From: Hydractinia symbiolongicarpus
Taxonomy: Eukaryota; Cnidaria; Hydrozoa; Anthoathecata; Hydractiniidae
Assembly (NCBI RefSeq): GCF_029227915.1
Contig: NC_079880.1
Location: forward strand, 31,677,501 to 31,741,500
DNA length: 64,000 bases
Reading direction: 5' to 3'
Positions 29,509 through 41,679 of the stretch are shown here, piece after piece (the stretch's first letter is position 1; each line of letters begins with the position of its first letter). A model generated the notes under the pieces. That model saw nothing but the letters and a program-made list of their open reading frames with translations. It searched no databases and had not been told where the DNA came from. The position numbers and the translations under genes were made by a program.

Positions 29509-31300
29509 ATGGCTTTAGAACATCGTCAACTACATGCACAGGCCTCTAAAAGTTGCAATATGCTTTTTACATGCCTAATAAAGGCTTATAACGTAAATCA
29601 CGTGGTCCTACATGGCTGCGTAGTTTACCATTGCTCTACTCCTTCAACTCTTAATGGACTACTGCGTCATAAGTCGTTTTCTTTGGCACCATGGCATTAG
29701 AACTCTGTCAACTACATGCACAGGCCTCTAAAGGTCGTAATATGCCTCTTAGAGGCCTAATAAAGGCTTAACACGTAAATCGCGTGGTTCTACCTTCCTG
29801 TGCAGGTTACCATTGGTCTACTCCTTCAACTCTCAATGGACTACTATGTCATAAGTCGTTTTCCTTGCCACCATGGCCTTAGAACTTCGTCAACTACATG
29901 CACAGGCCTCTAAAGCCGTAGTATGGCCTTTTAGAGGCCTAATAAAGACCTTACGCGTAAATCACGTGTTTAAACGTGCTTGCAGAGTGTACCATTGGTC
30001 AACTCCTTCTACTCTTAATGGACTGCTACGTTCTAAGACGATTTCCCTCGCACAATGGCTTTAGAACGCCGTCAACTACATGCACAGGCCTCTAAAGGCC
30101 GTAATATGGATTTTGCCGGCTAATAAAGGCCTTACGCGTAAATTACGTGTTCCCACGATCTTGCGCAGGTTACCATTGGTCTAGTCCGTCCACTCTCCAT
30201 GGACTACGACGTCCTAAGTCTTTTTCCCCAGCGCCATGGCTTTAGAACATCGTCAACTACATGCACAGGCCTCTAAAAGTTGCAATATGCTTTTTACATG
30301 CCTAATAAAGGCTTATAACGTAAATCACGTGGTCATACATGGCTGTGTAGTTTACCATTGCTTTACTCTTAAACTCTCAATTGACTACTGCGTCATAAGT
30401 TGTTTTCTGTGGCACCATGGCATTAGAACTCTGTCAACTCAGGCCTCTAAAGGTTGTAATATGCCTCTTAGAGGCCTAATAAAGGCTTAACATGTAAATC
30501 GCGTGGTTCTACGTTCCTGTTCAGGTTACCATTGGTCTACTCCTTCAACTCTCAATGGACTACTATGTCATAAGTCGTTTGCCTTGGCACTATGGCTTTA
30601 GAACTTCGTCAATTACATGCACAGGCCTGTAAAGCCGTAGTATGGCCTTTTAGAGGCCTAATAAAGACCTTACGCGTAAATCACGTGTTTAAACGTGCTT
30701 GCAGAGGGTACCATTGGTCAACTCCTTCTACTCTTAATGGACTACTACGTTCTAGGACGATTTCCCTCGCACAATGGCTTTAGAACGCCGTCAACTACAT
30801 GCACAGGTCTCTAAGGGCCAGAATATGGATTTTGCCGGCTAATAAAGGCCTTACGCATAAATTACGTGCTCCCACAATCTTGCGCAGGTTACCATTGGTC
30901 TAGTCCGTCCACTCTCCATGGACTACGACGTCCTAAGTCTTTTTCCCCAGCGCCATGGCTTTAGAACATCGTCAACTACATGCACAGGCCTCTAAAAGTT
31001 GCAATATGCTTTTTACATGCCTAATAAAGGCTTATAACGTAAATCACGTGGTCATACATGGCTGTGTAGTTTACCATTGCTCTACTCCTAAACTCTCAAT
31101 TGACTACTGCGTCATAAGTCGTTTTCTGTGGCACCATGGCATTAGAACTCTGTCAACTACATGCACAGGCCTCTAAAGACCGTAATATAGCCTTTTACCG
31201 CCTAATAAAGGCCTTACACGTAACTCACCCGGTTCCACGTGCTTGTTCAGGTTACCATTGGTCTAATCCTTCCTATCTCAATGAAATAGTACGTCCTAAG
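29509..31300 (+). repeat. Higher-order repeat, 4-monomer (~727 bp)
   Basis: The same monomer variant (with AAAAGTTGCAATATGC and TATAACGTAAATC) recurs at 29509, 30236 and 30955 (steps of 727 and 719), with matching neighbours between. Confidence 0.75.
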
Positions 31301-34300
31301 TCGCCTTGTTTGGCATCATGGCTTTAGAACGCCGTCAACTAAATGCACAGTCCTCTAAAGGACGTAGTATGGCTTTTTGGAGCCTAAAAAAGACGTTACA
31401 CGTAAATCCCCCGGTCCACGTGCTTGTGCAGGTTACCATTGGTCTAGTCCTTCCGCTCTCAATGGACTACTACGTCCTAAGTGGCCTTTCTTGGCACCAT
31501 GACTTTAGAACGCCGTCAACTACATGCACAGGCCTCTAAAGTCCGTAATATGGCTTTTACCGCCTAATAAAGGCGATGCACGAAAATCACGTGGTTCCCC
31601 GTGTGTGTGCAGGTTACCATTGGTCAACTCCTTCTTCTCTTAATGGACTACTACGTTCTACGACGATTTCACTCGCACCATGGATTTAGAATGCCGTCAA
31701 CTACATGCACAGTCCTGTAAAGGCCGTAATATGGACTTTTGCCGGCTAATAAAGGCCTCACGCGTAAATTACGTGCTCCCACTTTCTTGCGCAGGTTACA
31801 TTTGGTCTACTCCTTCCACTCTCCATGAACTACGACGTCCTAAGTCGTTTTCCGCAGCGCCATGGCTTTAGAACATCGGTAACTACATGCACAGGCCTCT
31901 AAAGGCCGTAATATGGCCTTTTGCCGCCTAATAAAGGTCTTACACGTAAATCCACGTGGCTGTGCAGGTTACCATTGGTCTACTCCTTCAACTCTCAATG
32001 GACTACTACGTCATAAGTAGTTTTCCTTGGGATCATGGCTTTAGAACTTTGTCAACTACATGCAAAGGCCTCTAAAGCCTTAGTATGGCATTTTAGAGGC
32101 CTAATAAAGACCTTACGCGTAAATCACGTGTTTAAACGTGCTTGCGCTGGTTACCATTGGTCTAGTCCTGACTTTCTCCATGGACTTCGACGTCCTAAGT
32201 CGTGTTTTGTGACATCATGGCTTTAGAACTCTGTCAACTGCATGCACAGGCCTCTAAAGGCCATAATATGGCCTTTTGCCGCCTAATAAAAGGCCTTGCG
32301 TGTAAATCACGTGTTTCCACGCGCTTGCACAGGTTACCATTGGTCTAGTCCTTCCAATCTCAATGGACTACAAGGTCATAAGTGGTTTTCCCAGTCCCCA
32401 TTGCTTTAGAACGCCGTCAACTACATGCACCGGCCTCTAAAGGTTGTAATATGCCTTTTAGAGGCATAATAAAGGCTTAACACACAAATCGCGTGGTTCT
32501 ACGTGCCTGCACAGGTTACCATTGGTCTAGTCCTTCCCCTCTCAATGGACTACTACGTCCTAAGTGGCCTGTCTTGGCACCATGGCTTTAGAACGCCGTC
32601 AACTACATGCACAGGCCTCTAAAGTCCGTAATATGGCTTTTACCGCCTAATAAAGGCGATGCACGAAAATCACGTGGTTCCATGTGTGTGTGCAGGTTAC
32701 CATTGGACAACTCCTTCTTCTCTTAATGGACTACCACGTTCTAGGACGATTTCACTCGCACCATGGCTTTAGAACGCCGTCAACTACATGCACAGTCCTC
32801 TAAAGGCCGTAATATGGACTTTTGCCGGCTAATAAAGGCCTCACGCGTAAATTACGTGCTCCCACTTTCTTGCGCAGGATACCATTGGTCTACTCCTTCA
32901 ACTCTCAATAGACTACTACGTCATAAGTCGTTTTCCTTGGGACCATGGCTTTAGAACTTTGTCAACTACATGCAAAGGCCTCTAAAGCCGTAGTATGGCA
33001 TTTTAGTGGCCTAATGAAGACATTACTCGTAAATCACGTGTTTAAACGTGCTTGCGCTGGTTACCATTGGTCTAGTCCTTCCATTCTCCATGGACTACGA
33101 CGTCCTAAGTCGTGTTTTGTGACATCATGGCTATAGAACTCTGTCAACTACATGCAAAGGCCTCCAAAGGCCGTAATATGCCTTATAAAGGCCTAATAAA
33201 GGCGATGCACGAAAATCACGTGGTTCTTCGTGTCTGTACAGGTTACCATTGGTTTACTTCATCAAGTCTCAATGGAGTACTGCGTCCTAAGTCGTTTTTC
33301 TTGGCACCATGGCTTTACAACTCTCTGAACTACATGCACAGGCCTCTAAAGCCGTAGTATGCCCTTTTAAAGGCCTAATAAGGACCTTACGCGTAAATCA
33401 CGTGTTTAAACGTACTTGCGCCGGTTACCATTGATCTAGTCCTTCCATTTTCCATGGACTATGACGTCTTAAGTCGTGTTCCGTGGCATCATGGCTTTAG
33501 AACTCTGTCAACTACATGCACAGGCCTCTAAAGGCCGTAATATGGCCTTTTGCCGCCTAGTAAAGGCCTTACACGTAAATCCCCCCGTTCCACGTGCTTG
33601 TGCAAGTTACCATTGGTCTAGTCCTTCCACTCTCAATATACTACAAGGTCATAAGTCGTTTTCCCTGGCACCATGGCATTAAAACGCCGTCAACTACATG
33701 CACAGGCCTCTAAAGGCCGTAATATGCCTTATAGAGGCCTAATAAAGGCGATGCACGAAAATAACGTGGTTCTACGTGTCTGTACAGGTTACCATTGGGT
33801 AACTCCTTCTACTCCTAATAGACTACTACGTTCTAGGTCGATTTCCCTCGCACCATGGATTTAGAACGCCGTAACTACATGCACAGGCCACTAAAGGTTG
33901 TAATATGACCTTTTGCCGCCTATTAAAGGCCATACACGTAAATCCCCCGGTTCCACTTGCTTGTGCAGGTTACCATTTGTCCAGTCCTTCCGTCCTACAT
34001 GGACTACGACATCTTAAGTTGTTTTCCCCAGAGCCATGGGTTTAGAACGCCGTCAACTAAATGCACAGGAATGTAAAGGCCGTAATATGGCCTTTTACCG
34101 CCTAATAAAGGCCTTACACGTAACTCACCCGGTTCCACGTGCTTGTTCAGGTTACCATTGGTCTAATCCTTCCTATCTCAATGGAATAGTACGTCCTAAG
34201 TCGCCTTGCTTGGCATCATGGCTTTAGAACGCCGTCAACTAAATGCACAGTCCTCTAAAGGATGTAGTATGGCCTTTTGGAGCCTAAAAAAGGCGTTACA

Positions 34301-34466
34301 CGTAAATCCCCCGGTTCCACGTGCTTGTGCAGGTTACCATTGGTCTACTCTTTCCACTCTTAATGGACAACTACGTCCTAGGCCGGTTTCCCTCGCACCA
34401 TGGCTTTAGAACGCCGTCAACTACATGCACAGACGTCGAAAGGCTGTGATATGGGCTTTTGTGGCC

Positions 34467-37400
34467 TAATAAAGGCGATACACGAAAATCACGTGGTTCC
34501 ACGTGTGTGTGCAGGTTACCATTGGTCAACTCCTTCTACTCTTAATGGACTACTACGTTCTAGGACCATTTCCCTCGCACCATGGCTTTAGAACGCCGTC
34601 AACTACATGAACAGGCCTGTAAGGGCCGTAATATGGACTTTTGCCACCTAAAAAAGGCCTTACGCGTAAATCACGTGCTCCCTTGTTCTTGCGCAGGTTA
34701 CCATTGGTGTAGTCCTTCCACTCTCCATGGAGTGCAACGTCCTAAGTCGTATTCCCCAGGGCCATGGCGTTAGAATATCGTCAACTACATGCACATTCCT
34801 CTAAAGGTTGCAATGTGCTTTTTACAGGCCTAATAAAGGCTTAAAACGTAAATCACGTGATTCTACGTGGCTGTGCAGATTACCATTGGTCTCCTCCTTC
34901 ATCTCTCAATGGACTACTACGTCATAAGTCGTTTTCCTTAGGACCATGGCTTTAGAACTCTGTCAACTACAAGAACAGACCTCTGAAGGTTGCAATATGC
35001 CTCTTAGAGGCCTAATAAAGGCTTAACACGTAAATCACGTGGTTCTACGTTGCTGTGCAGGTTACCATTGGTCTACTCCTTTAACTCTCAATGGACTGCT
35101 ACGTCATAAGTAGTTTTTCTTCGCACCATGGCTTTAGAATTCCGTCATCTACATGCACATGAATCTAGCGACCGTAATATGGCCTTTTGTTGCCTAATAA
35201 AGGCTTAGCACGCAAATCACGTGGTTCTACGTGCATGTGCAGTTTACCATTGGCCTACTCCTTCAACTCTCAATGGACTACTGCGTCCTAAGTCATTTTC
35301 TTTGGCACCATGGCTTTACAACGCCGTCAACTACATGCACAGGCCTCTAAAGGTTCTGATATGGGCTTTTGCCGGCTAATAAAGGCCTTACGCGTAAATT
35401 ACGTGCTCCCACGTTCTTCCGCAGGTTACCATTGGTCTAGTCCTTTTTATTCTCCATGGACTACGACGTCTTAAGTCTTTTTCCCCAGCGCCATGGCTTT
35501 AGAACGACGTCAACTACATGTACAGGCCACTAAAGGCCGTAATATGGCCTTTTCCCGCCTATTAAAAGCCTTTCACGTAAATCACGTGTTTCCACGCGCT
35601 TGCACAGGTTACCTTTTTTCTAGTGCATCCATCCTACATGGACTACTGCGTCCTAAGTCGTTTTCCTTGGCACCATGGCTTTAGAACGCCGTCAACTACA
35701 TGCACAGGCCTCTAAATGCCGTAATATAGCCTTTTGCCGCCTAGTAAATGCCTTACACGTAATTCCCCTCGTTCCACGTGCTTGTGCAAGTTACCATTGG
35801 TGTAGTCCTTCCACTCTCAATATACTACAAGGTCATAAGTCGTTTTCCCTAGCACCATGGCTTTAGAACGCCGTCAACTACATGCACAGTCCTCTAAAGG
35901 CCGTAATATGCCTTATAGAGGCCTAATAAAGGCGATACACGAAAATCACGTGGTTCCACGAGTGTGTGCAGGTTACCATTGGTCAACTCCTTCTACTCTT
36001 AATGGACTACTACGTTCTAGGACGATTTCCCTCGCACCATGGCTTTAGAACGCCGTCAACTACATGCACAGTCCTCTAAAGGCCGTAATATGGCCTTTTG
36101 CCGCCTATTAAAGGCCGTACACGTAAATCCCCCGGTTCCACATGCTTGTGCAGGTTACCATTGGTCTAGTCCTTCCACTCTTCATGGACTGCGACGTCCT
36201 AAGTCGTTTTCCCTAGCACCATGGCTTTAGAACGCCGTCAACTACATGCACAGGCCTCTAAAAGTTGTGATATGGGCTTTTGCGGCCTAGTAAAGGCGAT
36301 ACACGAGAATCACGTAGTTCCACGAGGGTGTGCAGGTTACCATTGGTGTAGTCCTTCCACTCTTCATGGACTGCGATGTCCTAAGTCGCTTTCCCTAGCA
36401 CCATGGCTTTAGAACGCCGTCAACTACATGCACAGGCCTCTAAAGGTTGTGACATGGGCTTTTGCCGGCTAATAAAGGCCTTACGCGTAAATTACGTGCT
36501 CCCACGTTCTTGCGCAGGTTGCCATTGGTCTAGTCCTTTCACTCTCCATGGACTGCGACGTCCTAAGTCGTTTTCCCCAGCGCCATGGCTTTAAAACACT
36601 GTCAACTACATGCAAAGGTCCCTAAAGGTAGCAATATGCTTTTTACATGCCTAATGAAGGCTTAAAACGTAAATCACGTGGTTCTACGTGGCTGTGCAGG
36701 TTACCATTGGTGTAATCCCTTCAACTCTTAATGGACTATTACGTCATAAGTCGTTTTCCTTGGCACCATGGCTTTAGAACGCCGTCAACTACATGCACAG
36801 GACTCTAAAGGCCGTAATATGGCCTTTTGTCGCCTATTAAAGGCCCTACACGTAAATCACGTGTTTCCACGCGCTTGCACAGGTTGCCATTTTTCTAGTC
36901 CATCCATCCTACATGGACTACGACGTCTTAAGTCGTTTTCTTTTGCACCATGGCTTTAGAACGCCGTCCAGCATAGGCTTCTAAAGGATGTAATATAGAG
37001 TATTGCCGCCTAATAAAGGCGATACACGAAAATCACGTGGTTCCACGTGTGTGTGCAGGTTACCATTGGTCAACTCCTTCTACTCTTAATGGACTACTAC
37101 GTTCTAGGACCATTTCCCTCGCACCATGGCTTTAGAACGCCGTCAACTACATGAACAGGCCTGTAAGGGCCGTAATATGGACTTTTGCCACCTAAAAAAG
37201 GCCTTACGCGTAAATCACGTGCTCCCTTGTTCTTGCGCAGGTTACCATTGGTGTAGTCCTTCCACTCTCCATGGAGTGCAACGTCCTAAGTCGTATTCCC
37301 CAGGGCCATGGCGTTAGAATATCGTCAACTACATGCACATTCCTCTAAAGGTTGCAATGTGCTTTTTACAGGCCTAATAAAGGCTTAAAACGTAAATCAC

Positions 37401-40400
37401 GTGATTCTACGTGGCTGTGCAGATTACCATTGGTCTCCTCCTTCATCTCTCAATGGACTACTACGTCATAAGTCGTTTTCCTTAGGACCATGGCTTTAGA
37501 ACTCTGTCAACTACAAGAACAGACCTCTGAAGGTTGCAATATGCCTCTTAGAGGCCTAATAAAGGCTTAACACGTAAATCACGTGGTTCTACGTTGCTGT
37601 GCAGGTTACCATTGGTCTACTCCTTTAACTCTCAATGGACTGCTACGTCATAAGTAGTTTTTCTTCGCACCATGGCTTTAGAATTCCGTCATCTACATGC
37701 ACATGAATCTAGCGACCGTAATATGGCCTTTTGTTGCCTAATAAAGGCTTAGCACGCAAATCACGTGGTTCTACGTGCATGTGCAGTTTACCATTGGCCT
37801 ACTCCTTCAACTCTCAATGGACTACTGCGTCCTAAGTCATTTTCTTTGGCACCATGGCTTTACAACGCCGTCAACTACATGCACAGGCCTCTAAAGGTTC
37901 TGATATGGGCTTTTGCCGGCTAATAAAGGCCTTACGCGTAAATTACGTGCTCCCACGTTCTTCCGCAGGTTACCATTGGTCTAGTCCTTTTTATTCTCCA
38001 TGGACTACGACGTCTTAAGTCTTTTTCCCCAGCGCCATGGCTTTAGAACGACGTCAACTACATGTACAGGCCACTAAAGGCCGTAATATGGCCTTTTCCC
38101 GCCTATTAAAAGCCTTTCACGTAAATCACGTGTTTCCACGCGCTTGCACAGGTTACCTTTTTTCTAGTGCATCCATCCTACATGGACTACTGCGTCCTAA
38201 GTCGTTTTCCTTGGCACCATGGCTTTAGAACGCCGTCAACTACATGCACAGGCCTCTAAATGCCGTAATATAGCCTTTTGCCGCCTAGTAAATGCCTTAC
38301 ACGTAATTCCCCTCGTTCCACGTGCTTGTGCAAGTTACCATTGGTGTAGTCCTTCCACTCTCAATATACTACAAGGTCATAAGTCGTTTTCCCTAGCACC
38401 ATGGCTTTAGAACGCCGTCAACTACATGCACAGTCCTCTAAAGGCCGTAATATGCCTTATAGAGGCCTAATAAAGGCGATACACGAAAATCACGTGGTTC
38501 CACGAGTGTGTGCAGGTTACCATTGGTCAACTCCTTCTACTCTTAATGGACTATACGTTCTAGGACGATTTCCCTCGCACCATGGCTTTAGAACGCCGTC
38601 AACTACATGCACAGTCCTCTAAAGGCCGTAATATGGCCTTTTGCCGCCTATTAAAGGCCGTACACGTAAATCCCCCGGTTCCACATGCTTGTGCAGGTTA
38701 CCATTGGTCTAGTCCTTCCACTCTTCATGGACTGCGACGTCCTAAGTCGTTTTCCCTAGCACCATGGCTTTAGAACGCCGTCAACTACATGCACAGGCCT
38801 CTAAAAGTTGTGATATGGGCTTTTGCGGCCTAGTAAAGGCGATACACGAGAATCACGTAGTTCCACGAGGGTGTGCAGGTTACCATTGGTGTAGTCCTTC
38901 CACTCTTCATGGACTGCGATGTCCTAAGTCGCTTTCCCTAGCACCATGGCTTTAGAACGCCGTCAACTACATGCACAGGCCTCTAAAGGTTGTGACATGG
39001 GCTTTTGCCGGCTAATAAAGGCCTTACGCGTAAATTACGTGCTCCCACGTTCTTGCGCAGGTTGCCATTGGTCTAGTCCTTTCACTCTCCATGGACTGCG
39101 ACGTCCTAAGTCGTTTTCCCCAGCGCCATGGCTTTAAAACACTGTCAACTACATGCAAAGGTCCCTAAAGGTAGCAATATGCTTTTTACATGCCTAATGA
39201 AGGCTTAAAACGTAAATCACGTGGTTCTACGTGGCTGTGCAGGTTACCATTGGTGTAATCCCTTCAACTCTTAATGGACTATTACGTCATAAGTCGTTTT
39301 CCTTGGCACCATGGCTTTAGAACGCCGTCAACTACATGCACAGGACTCTAAAGGCCGTAATATGGCCTTTTGTCGCCTATTAAAGGCCCTACACGTAAAT
39401 CACGTGTTTCCACGCGCTTGCACAGGTTGCCATTTTTCTAGTCCATCCATCCTACATGGACTACGACGTCTTAAGTCGTTTTCTTTTGCACCATGGCTTT
39501 AGAACGCCGTCCAGCATAGGCTTCTAAAGGATGTAATATAGAGTATTGCCGCCTAATAAAGGCGATACACGAAAATCACGTGGTTCCACGTGTGTGTGCA
39601 GGTTACCATTGGTCAACTCCTTCTACTCTTAATGGACTACTACGTTCTAGGACCATTTCCCTCGCACTATGGCTTTAGAACGCCGTCAACTACATGAACA
39701 GGCCTGTAAGGGCCGTAATATGGACTTTTGCCACCTAAAAAAGGCCTTACGCGTAAATCACGTGCTCCCTTGTTCTTGCGCAGGTTACCATTGGTATAGT
39801 CCTTCCACTCTCCATGGAGTGCAACGTCCTAAGTCGTATTCCCCAGGGCCATGGCGTTAGAATATCGTCAACTACATGCACATTCCTCTAAAGGTTGCAA
39901 TGTGCTTTTTACAGGCCTAATAAAGGCTTAAAACGTAAATCACGTGATTCTACGTGGCTGTGCAGATTACCATTGGTCTCCTCCTTCATCTCTCAATGGA
40001 CTACTACGTCATAAGTCGTTTTCCTTAGGACCATGGCTTTAGAACTCTGTCAACTACAAGAACAGACCTCTGAAGGTTGCAATATGCCTCTTAGAGGCCT
40101 AATAAAGGCTTAACACGTAAATCACGTGGTTCTACGTTGCTGTGCAGGTTACCATTGGTCTACTCCTTTAACTCTCAATGGACTGCTACGTCATAAGTAG
40201 TTTTTCTTCGCACCATGGCTTTAGAATTCCGTCATCTACATGCACATGAATCTAGCGACCGTAATATGGCCTTTTGTTGCCTAATAAAGGCTTAGCACGC
40301 AAATCACGTGGTTCTACGTGCATGTGCAGTTTACCATTGGCCTACTCCTTCAACTCTCAATGGACTACTGCGTCCTAAGTCATTTTCTTTGGCACCATGG

Positions 40401-41560
40401 CTTTACAACGCCGTCAACTACATGCACAGGCCTCTAAAGGTTCTGATATGGGCTTTTGCCGGCTAATAAAGGCCTTACGCGTAAATTACGTGCTCCCACG
40501 TTCTTCCGCAGGTTACCATTGGTCTAGTCCTTTTTATTCTCCATGGACTACGACGTCTTAAGTCTTTTTCCCCAGCGCCATGGCTTTAGAACGACGTCAA
40601 CTACATGTACAGGCCACTAAAGGCCGTAATATGGCCTTTTCCCGCCTATTAAAAGCCTTTCACGTAAATCACGTGTTTCCACGCGCTTGCACAGGTTACC
40701 TTTTTTCTAGTGCATCCATCCTACATGGACTACTGCGTCCTAAGTCGTTTTCCTTGGCACCATGGCTTTAGAACGCCGTCAACTACATGCACAGGCCTCT
40801 AAATGCCGTAATATAGCCTTTTGCCGCCTAGTAAATGCCTTACACGTAATTCCCCTCGTTCCACGTGCTTGTGCAAGTTACCATTGGTGTAGTCCTTCCA
40901 CTCTCAATATACTACAAGGTCATAAGTCGTTTTCCCTAGCACCATGGCTTTAGAACGCCGTCAACTACATGCACAGTCCTCTAAAGGCCGTAATATGCCT
41001 TATAGAGGCCTAATAAAGGCGATACACGAAAATCACGTGGTTCCACGAGTGTGTGCAGGTTACCATTGGTCAACTCCTTCTACTCTTAATGGACTATACG
41101 TTCTAGGACGATTTCCCTCGCACCACGGCTTTAGAACGCCGTCAACTACATGCACAGTCCTCTAAAGGCCGTAATATGGCCTTTTGCCGCCTATTAAAGG
41201 CCGTACACGTAAATCCCCCGGTTCCACATGCTTGTGCAGGTTACCATTGGTCCAGTCCTTCCACTCTTCATGGACTGCGACGTCCTAAGTCGTTTTCCCC
41301 AGCACCATGGCTTTAGAACGCCGTCAACTACATGCACAGGCCTCTAAAAGTTGTGATATGGGCTTTTGCGGCCTAGTAAAGGCGATACACGAGAATCACG
41401 TAGTTCCACGAGGGTGTGCAGGTTACCATTGGTCCAGTCCTTCCACTCTTCATGGACTGCGACGTCCTAAGTCGCTTTCCCTAGCACCATGGCTTTAGAA
41501 CGCCGTCAACTACATGCACAGGCCTCTAAAGGTTGTGACATGGGCTTTTGCCGGCTAATA
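34467..41560 (+). repeat. Higher-order repeat, 14-monomer (~2.54 kb), ~2.8 copies
   Basis: Matching variant monomers start at 34582, 37126 and 39669, at 35493, 38037 and 40580, and at 35675, 38219 and 40762: steps of 2544 and 2543 bp. Copies run roughly 34467-37010, 37011-39553 and 39554-41560 and are nearly identical over most of their length. A 1-bp deletion (GGACTATACG) shared by copies 2 and 3 (about 38550 and 41094) but absent from copy 1 gives the order of duplication. Recent unequal exchange or amplification is the simplest explanation. Confidence 0.92.
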
Positions 41561-41679
41561 AAAGGCCTTGCGTGTAAATCACGTGTTTCCACGCGCTTGC
41601 ACAGGTTACCATTGGTCTACTTCTTCATCTCTCAATGGACTACTACGTCATAAGTCGTTTTCCTTAGGACCATGGCTTT

